Source: Actinomycetes bacterium (GTDB lineage Bacteria; Actinomycetota; Acidimicrobiia; Acidimicrobiales; Palsa-688). From it: 5,724 bases of DNA. The stretch is taken from the NCBI GenBank assembly GCA_021821705.1, contig JAKACE010000118.1, positions 1 through 5,724 of the forward strand. The letters run 5' to 3'. Shown one piece after another: positions 1 through 5,166 of this stretch. The notes below the pieces were generated by a model. The model searched no databases and was not told the DNA's origin. It saw only the letters and a list, made by a program, of their open reading frames with translations. Each line of letters starts with the position of its first letter. The stretch's first letter is position 1. The position numbers and the translations under genes are program-made.

Positions 1-11
1 GGGCTTGCCAT
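1..11 (-). CDS. 5' end of an unidentified divergent gene (partial)
   Basis: On the minus strand an ATG (bases 11-9) opens a frame reading M-A-S-P before the window ends. It is preceded by AAGGGAG (bases 24-18) with six bases between, which is a well-placed Shine-Dalgarno sequence. An alternative GTG start (bases 18-16) would read M-T-D-G-K-P but would sit directly against that ribosome binding site, so the ATG is preferred. Only three complete codons are visible, so no product can be assigned. The call rests on the ribosome binding site and on the divergent arrangement with the carboxylase gene. The gene may share a control region with that gene. Confidence 0.4.
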
Positions 12-25
12 CGGTCACTCCCTTG

Positions 26-46
26 TGGGCAGCTTTCCCCTGCCCA
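26..46. promoter_or_regulatory. Inverted repeat upstream of the divergent gene
   Basis: The arms TGGGCAG (26-32) and CTGCCCA (40-46) are perfect 7-bp complements around a 7-base centre (CTTTCCC). Two further G-T pairs could extend the stem outward as RNA. The element lies immediately upstream of the ribosome binding site of the minus-strand gene, so it could be an operator or a hairpin in that gene's leader. The inverted repeat is seen directly. Its function is inferred. Confidence 0.45.
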
Positions 47-77
47 TGGCGGGCGCGGGCCAGGCGTGGTGCTTTTC

Positions 78-122
78 GTGAGCCCGTGAGCCCGTGAGCC
101 CGTGAGCCCGTGAGCCCGTGAG
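78..122. repeat. 8-bp tandem repeat GTGAGCCC, about 5.6 copies
   Basis: Five perfect, uninterrupted copies of GTGAGCCC run from 78 to 117, followed by a partial copy GTGAG (118-122). The array lies between the divergent minus-strand gene and the carboxylase gene, about 60 bases upstream of the latter's proposed -10. Because 8 is not a multiple of 3 and the array contains TGA in every frame, it is unlikely to be coding. Perfect short tandem repeats of this kind can change copy number by strand slippage, so the length may vary between strains. Confidence 0.95.
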
Positions 123-182
123 GCGGGCAGCGGCACGCCGGCCGGTCCCGCCGCCGTGGGCGCGCTGGGCGCCAGGTGCGGT

Positions 183-188
183 TAAAGT
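183..188 (+). promoter_or_regulatory. Candidate -10 hexamer for the carboxylase gene
   Basis: TAAAGT fits the actinobacterial TANNNT -10 pattern and stands out as the most AT-rich spot in very GC-rich surroundings. It ends eight bases before the GTG at 197, so transcription would begin at or next to that codon and the message would be leaderless. No convincing -35 is seen 16-18 bases upstream. The same spacing recurs before purF and the PHP gene. The GTG at 176 would lie upstream of this transcript start. Confidence 0.45.
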
Positions 189-196
189 TGGCCACC

Positions 197-1747
197 GTGC
201 CCGAGCACACGATGGGACAGCGCCTGGAGGAGCTCGAGGCCCGACGGGAGGCTGCCCTGCACGCTGGGAGCGCCGCCGCCGTGGAGCGCCAGCACGAGCG
301 GGGCAAGATGACGGCCCGGGAGCGCGTCGACCAGCTCGTCGACCCAGGCTCGTTCCAGGAGCTGGACATGCTCGCCCGCAGCCGGGCCCACGGCATGGAC
401 GAGTCGAGGCGCTCCTATACCGACGGCGTCGTCACCGGCTTCGCCACCATCGGCGGGCGGACCGTGTGCATCTTCTCCCAGGACTTCACCGTTATAGGCG
501 GCACCCTGGGCGAGGTCGCCGGGGAGAAGGTCCACAAGGTGCAGGACCTCGCCGCCTCCCTCGGGGTGCCCCTGATAGGCATAAACGACGGCGGAGGCGC
601 CAGGGTCCAGGAGGGTGTCGTCGCCCTGCACTACTACGGTGGGATCTTCCGTCGGAACGTGGCCGTGTCGGGAGTCGTGCCCCAGATAAGCGTGATCATG
701 GGCAGCTGCGCCGGTGGTGCCGTCTACAGCCCGGCCATCACGGACTTCGTCTTCATGGTCCAGGGGAGCTCGCAGATGTTCATCACCGGGCCCGACGTCG
801 TGAAGGCCGTGACGGGCGAGGACGTGACCCATGAGGAGCTGGGCGGAGCCATCACCCACGCCACCAAGTCCGGCGTCGCCTGTTTCGTGACCCCGGACGA
901 GGCCACCTGCCTGCAGCAGGTCAAGCAGCTGCTCGCCTACCTGCCTTCCAACAACACCGAGCCGGCACCTGTGACCCCCACCCGCGACGACCCCCTCCGA
1001 TCGGTGCCGAGGCTGGCGGAGATCGTGCCGGTGGACGCCCGCCAGCCCTACGACGTCAGGCTGGCCCTGCGCCAGATCCTCGACGATGGCGAGCTCCTGG
1101 AGTACCACCCCCTATGGGCTCTCAACCTGGTGTGCGGCCTCGGCAGGGTCGGCGGCAGACCGGTCGGCGTGGTCGCCAACCAGCCCCAGGTCCTGGCGGG
1201 CGTGCTCGACATCGACGCCTGCGAGAAGGGGGCGCGCTTCGTACGCACTTGCGACTGTTTCAACATCCCGCTCGTCACCTTCGTCGACGTCCCCGGCTTC
1301 ATGCCCGGCACCGACCAGGAGCACGGGGGGCTGGCCCGCCGTGCCGCCAAGCTGGTGTACGCCTACTGCGAAGCCACGGTGCCGAGGGTGCAGGTCGTGA
1401 CCAGGAAAGCCTACGGCAATGCGTACGTGGTGATGGGCTCCAAGTCCCTCGGGGCGGACCTGTCGTACGCGTGGCCTTCAGCCGAGATCGCCGCCATGGG
1501 CGCCGACAGCGCCGTCGACAGCCTGCACGGCCCGGAGCTGGCCACCACCGCACCCGAACGGCGAGCCGAGCTGGTAGAGATGTACAAGGAGGCGTCCTCC
1601 AGCCCCCACGGCGCAGCAGAGCACGGCTACATCGACGAGGTGATCGACCCGGCCGACACTCGTCGCTACCTACACCAGGCCCTGCAGGTGCTGTCCTCGA
1701 GGCGGCCCGAGGCGCCTCCCCGCAAGCACGGGAACCTGCCGCTGTGA
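197..1747 (+). CDS. pccB: Acyl-CoA carboxylase beta (carboxyltransferase) subunit
   Basis: This is the carboxyltransferase subunit of a biotin-dependent acyl-CoA carboxylase (propionyl-/acetyl-CoA carboxylase family). It moves the carboxyl group from biotin on the alpha subunit to an acyl-CoA in the cytoplasm. The 516-residue product has the usual full length with two crotonase-like halves. The N-terminal half carries the GEKVHKVQDLA segment (about 109-119) and the CAGGAVYSP oxyanion motif (171-179). The C-terminal half carries CDCFNIPLVTFVDVPGFMPG (352-371) and the YGNAYVVMGSKSLGAD motif (406-421). The residue matching Asp422 of Streptomyces coelicolor PccB, which sets acyl-CoA preference, is Val411 here, so the substrate is uncertain and the symbol marks the family only. 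GTG 197 is chosen because a -10-like hexamer lies just upstream. GTG 176 and ATG 212 are alternatives, and none has a clear ribosome binding site. An epsilon-like gene overlaps the 3' end. No biotin carboxylase gene is visible. Confidence 0.95.
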   Translation: MPEHTMGQRLEELEARREAALHAGSAAAVERQHERGKMTARERVDQLVDPGSFQELDMLARSRAHGMDESRRSYTDGVVTGFATIGGRTVCIFSQDFTVIGGTLGEVAGEKVHKVQDLAASLGVPLIGINDGGGARVQEGVVALHYYGGIFRRNVAVSGVVPQISVIMGSCAGGAVYSPAITDFVFMVQGSSQMFITGPDVVKAVTGEDVTHEELGGAITHATKSGVACFVTPDEATCLQQVKQLLAYLPSNNTEPAPVTPTRDDPLRSVPRLAEIVPVDARQPYDVRLALRQILDDGELLEYHPLWALNLVCGLGRVGGRPVGVVANQPQVLAGVLDIDACEKGARFVRTCDCFNIPLVTFVDVPGFMPGTDQEHGGLARRAAKLVYAYCEATVPRVQVVTRKAYGNAYVVMGSKSLGADLSYAWPSAEIAAMGADSAVDSLHGPELATTAPERRAELVEMYKEASSSPHGAAEHGYIDEVIDPADTRRYLHQALQVLSSRRPEAPPRKHGNLPL

Positions 1748-1947
1748 ACAACCCCGTCCCCCTGGTCCGCCTCGAACTGAGCAAGCGGGCCTCGCCCCCG
1801 CCCCCGGAGCTGGCCCAGGCCATCGTGGTCGCGGTTCGGGTCGCGCTGGGAGACCACGTCCAGCCGGTACCCGTCAAGGCGTCGGCGTGGCGTTTCTCGG
1901 GCCGATGGTGGCAGGCGCGCCCCGGGGTGGCAAACCGGTCGAACTAG
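1744..1947 (+). CDS. Small acyl-CoA carboxylase epsilon-like subunit
   Basis: This 67-residue reading frame starts at a GTG that overlaps the stop codon of the carboxylase gene (GTGA, 1744-1747). That 4-base overlap suggests translational coupling. In actinobacteria the beta subunits of acyl-CoA carboxylases are often followed by a small epsilon subunit that binds the complex and raises activity. The product fits that family in size, position and layout: a short beta-like start (PLVRLELSK, 6-14), a proline-rich turn followed by a helix (PPPPELAQAIVVAVRVAL, 18-35), a variable linker, and a C-terminal Ser-Ala-Trp segment with Trp49, Trp55 and Trp56. Epsilon subunits are poorly conserved, so the match is by pattern and context rather than strong similarity. 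A small unrelated coupled protein is the alternative. The gene is easily missed because the same frame stays open far upstream inside the carboxylase gene. Confidence 0.65.
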   Translation: MNNPVPLVRLELSKRASPPPPELAQAIVVAVRVALGDHVQPVPVKASAWRFSGRWWQARPGVANRSN

Positions 1948-1970
1948 GACTTAACAGTTTTTCCCCTACC

Positions 1971-2015
1971 TGTGGACGACTTGTGGACAGTGCCGGGGAC
2001 CACCTGGGGACCACC
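1971..2015. promoter_or_regulatory. Helically phased GTGGAC/GGGGAC repeats with two DnaA-box-like sites
   Basis: Two TGTGGAC motifs (1971-1977 and 1982-1988) are 11 bases apart. Read on the minus strand they give TCGTCCACA and CTGTCCACA, each one base from the Streptomyces DnaA-box consensus TTGTCCACA. They are followed by two perfect copies of GGGGACCACC (1995-2004 and 2006-2015), again 11 bases apart. The GTGGAC/GGGGAC cores thus begin at 1972, 1983, 1995 and 2006, on one helical face. A relatively AT-rich stretch with TTTTTCCCC (1948-1970) lies just upstream. The array sits about 60 bases upstream of the proposed -10 of the YbjN-family gene, so a regulator-binding array is the main inference. 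No dnaA, dnaN or rpmH is near, which argues against a chromosomal origin. Confidence 0.45.
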
Positions 2016-2043
2016 ACCGCCGACCCCTGCCATGACAGGTACC

Positions 2044-2068
2044 CACGGGACAGGGCCGCTGGCCCGTG
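2044..2068. promoter_or_regulatory. Inverted repeat just upstream of the candidate -10
   Basis: CACGGG (2044-2049) and CCCGTG (2063-2068) are perfect 6-bp complements separated by 13 bases. An alternative tighter hairpin, GGGCC-GCT-GGCCC (2053-2065), uses overlapping bases. The element covers the place where a -35 would lie for the -10 at 2078-2083, so it could be an operator. It could also be a hairpin at the end of the carboxylase operon transcript, but no U-tract follows. GC-rich DNA yields such repeats by chance fairly often. Confidence 0.25.
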
Positions 2069-2074
2069 CCCAGG

Positions 2075-2083
2075 TGTTACCCT
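2075..2083 (+). promoter_or_regulatory. Candidate extended -10 for the YbjN-family gene
   Basis: TGTTACCCT contains a TANNNT hexamer (TACCCT, 2078-2083) preceded by a TGN extended -10 element. No good -35 is visible at normal spacing, which is common for extended -10 promoters. Transcription would start near 2090 and leave a leader of about 85 bases before the TTG start at 2174. Confidence 0.4.
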
Positions 2084-2129
2084 CGGCACGTATGCCAGGC
2101 GCAGCACTGCAAGACGAGCCCGCCCCGAC

Positions 2130-2146
2130 CGGCCGGCAGCCGGCCG
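2130..2146. promoter_or_regulatory. 17-bp perfect palindrome in the presumed leader
   Basis: CGGCCGGC and GCCGGCCG flank a single A, giving a perfect inverted repeat. As RNA it would form a 7-bp all-GC stem with a CAG loop, ending 12 bases before the ribosome binding site at 2159-2166. It could be a repressor site or a stable leader hairpin affecting translation. There is no downstream U-tract to support a terminator. Confidence 0.45.
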
Positions 2147-2158
2147 CCGCGGACAAGC

Positions 2159-2166
2159 AGGGGAGA
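2159..2166 (+). promoter_or_regulatory. Ribosome binding site that decides a TTG start
   Basis: AGGGGAGA is a strong Shine-Dalgarno sequence. It lies seven bases before the in-frame TTG at 2174 and 25 bases before the first ATG at 2192. The spacing favours the TTG as the true start. Confidence 0.6.
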
Positions 2167-2173
2167 CGTTGAG

Positions 2174-2698
2174 TTGAGCGGTCCAAGCAACATGTCGGGC
2201 GACCAGGGCAGCGAGGTCGGCTCGGCCAGCAGCTTCCTCGCCGTGCTGATCGAGGACGCCCTGGCGGCCAACGGCATCGACAGCGCACCGGTGGAGGGCT
2301 TCCCCGGGGTCATGACCGGGACCGTGGCCGGCTCGATCGGGCAGTGGAACTTCTTCGCCCAGGCAGACGACGCGTCGATGGGCGTGGTCGTGTACTCGGT
2401 CTTCCCGGGCAACGTAGCCGAGGCGCGCCGGCCCGCTGTGTCCGAGCTGGCGACGAGGGTCAACTACCTGCTGCGCTACGGCGACCTGGAGATGGATTTC
2501 GCCGACGGCGAGGTGCGGGCACGTACCAGCGCACGCGGCGGCAACGACCCCCTCGACTTCACGGTCATATCCCAGCTGGTGAAGGCCAACCTGGAACTGG
2601 CCGAGCTGTTCTTCCCTGCGGTTCGCGACGTGGCAGGCAACGGGGCTCCGCCGGCCAAGGCGCTGTCGGGACTGCTCCAGCGGATACAGCAGACCTGA
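2174..2698 (+). CDS. YbjN-domain protein (type III secretion chaperone-like fold)
   Basis: The predicted 174-residue soluble protein matches the YbjN family pattern seen widely in actinobacteria. A small N-terminal helix segment (SFLAVLIEDALAANGI, about 20-35) is followed by a strand-rich part with WNFFAQ (58-63) and VVVYSVFPG (71-79). Then come the characteristic helix RRPAVSELATRVNYLL (85-100), the strand pair DLEMDFADGEVRARTS (104-119), and a closing helix VISQLVKANLELAELFFPAV (131-150). Members share a fold with type III secretion chaperones, but most have no known biochemical role. There is no signal peptide or membrane segment. TTG 2174 is chosen for its ribosome binding site, and ATG 2192 (168 residues) is the alternative. 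The gene has its own upstream control region and converges on purF, with 33 bases between the stop codons. Two of its five isoleucine codons are ATA. Confidence 0.8.
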   Translation: MSGPSNMSGDQGSEVGSASSFLAVLIEDALAANGIDSAPVEGFPGVMTGTVAGSIGQWNFFAQADDASMGVVVYSVFPGNVAEARRPAVSELATRVNYLLRYGDLEMDFADGEVRARTSARGGNDPLDFTVISQLVKANLELAELFFPAVRDVAGNGAPPAKALSGLLQRIQQT

Positions 2699-2715
2699 GC
2701 GGCCCGAGAGCCATG

Positions 2716-2733
2716 AGGCCGAGCCCGGGGCCT
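2716..2733. terminator. Weak hairpin between convergent stop codons
   Basis: AGGCC (2716-2720) pairs with GGCCT (2729-2733) around an 8-base loop, in the 33-base space between the YbjN-family and purF stop codons. A competing GGCCC/GGGCC pairing (2701-2705 with 2728-2732) is possible. There is no U-tract on either strand, so an intrinsic terminator is only a weak suggestion based on the convergent position. Confidence 0.25.
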
Positions 2734-4255
2734 AGGGGAAGACTCTGCCCGCCCCGCCTCCGCCGGCAGGGTGCTGGGCGTGGGCGGCGGAGGATGGACC
2801 TCCCGCCTGGCCACGGCGGGCTTCGAGCATGTCCTTGGAGAACCTGACCGGCACGGCGACGGGGTAGTCGCCGGTCAAGCAGGCGTCGCAGAACCCGGCC
2901 CCGGGCACGCCGGTGGCCCGTTTCAGAGCGTCCAGCGCCAGATAGGCCAGGCTGTCCGCCCCGATGTAGTCGCAGATCTCGCCGACCTCGAGGTCGGCCG
3001 CCACCAGTTCGGCACGCGTACCGGTATCGAGGCCGTAGAAGCACGGCCAGCGGTACGGAGGCGACGAGATGCGCAGGTGCACCTCCTTGCAGCCCGCCTC
3101 GCGCAACATGGCCACCATGGCCCTGGTGGTGGTGCCCCTCACGATCGAGTCGTCGACGACCACCAGGCGCTTGCCGGCGATGGCCTCACGCAGAGGATTG
3201 AGCTTGCGCCTGACCCCCTGGGCCCGCTGGCCCGGGTCGGGGTTGATGAAGGTACGCCCTATGTAGCGGTTTTTGACCAGGGCGTGACCGAAGGGGATGC
3301 CGCTGCGCCGGCTGTAACCCTCGGCGGCCGGCAAGCCCGAGTCCGGGACGCCGACCACCATGTCCGCCGCCGCAGGCGCCTGGTCGGCCAGCAGCTCGCC
3401 CATCCTCACCCGCGCCCCGTGCAGCTCCTGGCCGTAGAGGCGGCTGTCGGGGCGGGCCAGGTACACGAACTCGAAAAGGCAGAGCCTGGGCTGCACATCC
3501 GACGGTTCCCAGGGGTAGTAGCTCTTGCAACCTTCGGGCCCGATGACGATGAGCTCGCCGGGCTCGACCTCGCGCACGAAGTGGGCACAGGCGATGTCCA
3601 GTGCCGGCGTCTCCGATGCCAGCACCCAGCCGTCGTCGAGCTTGCCCAGGCACAGCGGACGGAACCCGTTGGGATCCCGGACGCCCACGATCTGGCTGCG
3701 GTCAGCCAGCACGAGTGAGAACGCGCCCCGCAGGGTGGGCAGCACGTCGAGCAGGGCGCTGAGCAGGCTGTCGTCACCGGCCGGCCCGTCGGCCGCCTCC
3801 TCCTCCATGCGCCGCCCCACCAGTTCGGCCATGAGGTCGGAGTCACTGGTGGCCACGCCCGGGAGCATGCCCGCCGATGCGGCCAGGTCCTCGGTGTTGG
3901 TGAGGTTGCCGTTGTGGGCGACGGCGAACTCTGTCCCAGCGGCCTGGCGGTACATCGGCTGAGCGTTGTGCCACGACGACGAGCCGGTCGTGGAATAGCG
4001 GGTGTGGCCCACAGCCAGGTGCCCGACCAGGCCCGCCATCTTGTACTCGTTGAAGACCTGGGTGACAAGGCCCATGTCCTTCACGACGATCATGGTGCTC
4101 CCGTCGCTCACCGCCATGCCGGCCGACTCCTGCCCCCTGTGCTGCAGGGCGTGGAGGCCGTCGAAGACGATCGGGGCGACGTGGCGCCCGGGGGCGTAGA
4201 TGCCGAAAACGCCGCACGCCTCCCGCGGGCTCTCGTGCTCGACGTGGTCGCTCAC
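2732..4255 (-). CDS. purF: Amidophosphoribosyltransferase (PurF), [4Fe-4S] type
   Basis: PurF catalyses the first committed step of purine synthesis, making 5-phosphoribosylamine from PRPP and glutamine in the cytoplasm. The 507-residue product starts with a 13-residue propeptide before Cys14 (EACGVFG), the N-terminal nucleophile exposed by self-cleavage. The glutaminase domain carries GHTRYSTTG (83-91) and AHNGN (113-117). The phosphoribosyltransferase domain carries the PRPP loop VVVDDSIVRGTT (365-376). Cys259, Cys405, Cys456 and Cys459 match the four iron-sulfur ligands of the Bacillus subtilis enzyme, so this is the oxygen-sensitive cluster form and not the cluster-free E. coli form. About 25 low-complexity residues (GQAGGPSS...GGGG) end the protein. 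GTG 4255 is chosen because a GACAAT hexamer lies six bases upstream and a propeptide of this length is typical. GTG 4285 would add ten residues. No purM follows: the next gene is convergent, so purF stands alone. Confidence 0.97.
   Translation of the reverse strand: MSDHVEHESPREACGVFGIYAPGRHVAPIVFDGLHALQHRGQESAGMAVSDGSTMIVVKDMGLVTQVFNEYKMAGLVGHLAVGHTRYSTTGSSSWHNAQPMYRQAAGTEFAVAHNGNLTNTEDLAASAGMLPGVATSDSDLMAELVGRRMEEEAADGPAGDDSLLSALLDVLPTLRGAFSLVLADRSQIVGVRDPNGFRPLCLGKLDDGWVLASETPALDIACAHFVREVEPGELIVIGPEGCKSYYPWEPSDVQPRLCLFEFVYLARPDSRLYGQELHGARVRMGELLADQAPAAADMVVGVPDSGLPAAEGYSRRSGIPFGHALVKNRYIGRTFINPDPGQRAQGVRRKLNPLREAIAGKRLVVVDDSIVRGTTTRAMVAMLREAGCKEVHLRISSPPYRWPCFYGLDTGTRAELVAADLEVGEICDYIGADSLAYLALDALKRATGVPGAGFCDACLTGDYPVAVPVRFSKDMLEARRGQAGGPSSAAHAQHPAGGGGAGRVFP
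2757..2793. repeat. 9-bp inverted repeat inside the 3' end of purF
   Basis: CCTCCGCCG (2757-2765) and CGGCGGAGG (2785-2793) are perfect complements separated by 19 bases. They lie in the low-complexity Gly/Ala/Pro tail of purF. For transcripts arriving from the YbjN-family gene, the hairpin would come about 60 bases after its stop codon and could serve as a U-less terminator. This is an inference from position only. Confidence 0.35.
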
Positions 4256-4261
4256 CCGCCC

Positions 4262-4267
4262 ATTGTC
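4262..4267 (-). promoter_or_regulatory. Candidate -10 hexamer for purF
   Basis: On the minus strand GACAAT is followed by six bases (GGGCGG) and then the GTG start at 4255. It matches TATAAT at four of six positions and the surroundings lack a Shine-Dalgarno sequence, so leaderless transcription is likely. No clear -35 is present 17 bases upstream. No purine-repressor-like palindrome was recognised. Confidence 0.4.
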
Positions 4268-4313
4268 GCACGGCTTGCTCAGCACGGGCGAAAGCGGCTG
4301 CGTGAGCCGGCGT

Positions 4314-4319
4314 TAGCGT
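4314..4319 (+). promoter_or_regulatory. Candidate -10 hexamer for the PHP gene
   Basis: TAGCGT fits TANNNT and ends seven bases before the GTG start at 4327, so transcription would begin at the start codon. There is no Shine-Dalgarno sequence, which agrees with a leaderless message. The hexamer lies 47 bases from the purF -10 candidate, so the two divergent promoters would share a very compact region. Confidence 0.5.
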
Positions 4320-4326
4320 TGTAGGC

Positions 4327-5163
4327 GTGATCGACCTGCACACCCACTCCAACGTCTCCGACGGCAGCGATACCCCTACCCAGGTAGTGGCGCTGGCGGC
4401 CGCCGCCGGGCTGTCCGCCCTGGCCCTTACCGACCACGACCGCCAGGACGGGGTAGCAGAGGCCCGCGCCGCCGCCGAAGCCCACGGCATGGAGCTGGTG
4501 CCGGGAGTCGAGATCAGCTGCGAGCACCGCGGGACGATGCACATGCTCGTGTACTTCCTGGAGCCGGGCGAGGGGCCCCTCCAGGACGAACTGGCAAGGC
4601 TGCAGGCCGCCAGGCAGGACCGCAACCAGCGCCTGGTGGCCCGCCTGGCCGACATTGGCCTGCCGGTGACCCTGGACGAGGTCGAGGAGGAGTCGGGCGG
4701 GCGGGGCACGGGCAAGCCTCACGTCGCCGCCGTGCTCGTGCGAAAGGGACTGGCCCAGTCGGTCCAGGACGCCTTCGACCGCTACCTGGCCAAGGGCCGC
4801 CCGGGCTACGTGGACAAGGAGCGCCTGGAGCCGCTCACCGCCATCGACCTGGCCCTCGAGTCGGCAGCCCTGCCCGTGCTGGCCCACCCTCTTTCCCTGG
4901 GGCTCGGCCCACGCCAGCTCACGACGGCGGTCGAGGAGCTGGCCGACGCCGGCTTGGCCGGCATGGAGGTGATCTACGGCCGCTACGACATCGAAGAACG
5001 TGCTCCCCTGGCCATACTGGCGGCCCGCACCGGCCTGGCCATAACCGGAGGTTCCGACCACCACGGCAGGTACAAGCCGGACCTGACAGTGGGTAAGGGG
5101 CGCGGCGACCTGCACGTGCCGGACGGGGCCCTGGAGGCCCTGAAGGAGCGGCTGGAGGCCTGA
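4327..5163 (+). CDS. PHP-domain metal-dependent phosphoesterase (TrpH/RNase AM-like)
   Basis: The 278-residue protein belongs to the PHP superfamily, close in layout to E. coli TrpH/YciV (RNase AM, acting on 3',5'-nucleoside bisphosphates and short 5'-phosphorylated RNA). The metal-site residues are all present: His5 and His7 with Asp12 in HTHSNVSDG, His37 in TDHD (35-38), Glu62 in PGVEIS, His72, His187 in AHP (186-188), and Asp244/His246 in GSDHHG (243-247). An inserted helical segment (about 82-155) includes GKPHVA with His132 and then AKGRPGYV (155-162), as in that subfamily. The protein is likely cytoplasmic, without signal peptide or membrane segments. The GTG start at 4327 is supported by a -10 hexamer seven bases upstream. 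It is divergent from purF and followed after three bases by the membrane protein gene, so the two probably share a transcript. The substrate is inferred from the family only. Confidence 0.88.
   Translation: MIDLHTHSNVSDGSDTPTQVVALAAAAGLSALALTDHDRQDGVAEARAAAEAHGMELVPGVEISCEHRGTMHMLVYFLEPGEGPLQDELARLQAARQDRNQRLVARLADIGLPVTLDEVEEESGGRGTGKPHVAAVLVRKGLAQSVQDAFDRYLAKGRPGYVDKERLEPLTAIDLALESAALPVLAHPLSLGLGPRQLTTAVEELADAGLAGMEVIYGRYDIEERAPLAILAARTGLAITGGSDHHGRYKPDLTVGKGRGDLHVPDGALEALKERLEA
5154..5158 (+). promoter_or_regulatory. Ribosome binding site of the membrane protein gene
   Basis: GGAGG lies inside the last codons of the PHP gene, eight bases before the GTG at 5167. It fixes that start and supports translation from a shared message. 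Confidence 0.75.
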
Positions 5164-5166
5164 ACG

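Noticed and set aside
78..122. Tandem repeat considered as a CRISPR array
   Set aside because: The units are 8 bases long, contiguous and without spacers, so it is a simple tandem repeat.
176..196. GTG at 176 as the carboxylase start
   Set aside because: It has no ribosome binding site and would lie upstream of the likely -10 hexamer at 183-188. The extra seven residues are not family-like.
182..1108. Long open frame on the minus strand opposite the carboxylase gene
   Set aside because: It is antisense to a clearly recognised gene, its product matches no family pattern, and such mirror frames are expected in GC-rich coding DNA.
1948..2015. Chromosomal replication origin
   Set aside because: Only two DnaA-box-like sites are present and no dnaA, dnaN, rpmH or parAB genes are nearby. 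The motif is kept only as a possible regulatory site.
2066..2173. Upstream extension of the YbjN-family frame
   Set aside because: The extra residues are a Pro/Arg-rich run over promoter and palindrome sequence, and a strong ribosome binding site lies seven bases before TTG 2174.
4300..4308. Single CGTGAGCC copy in the purF/PHP intergenic region, resembling the tandem repeat unit
   Set aside because: One 8-base match in GC-rich DNA of this size is plausible by chance and the context differs.
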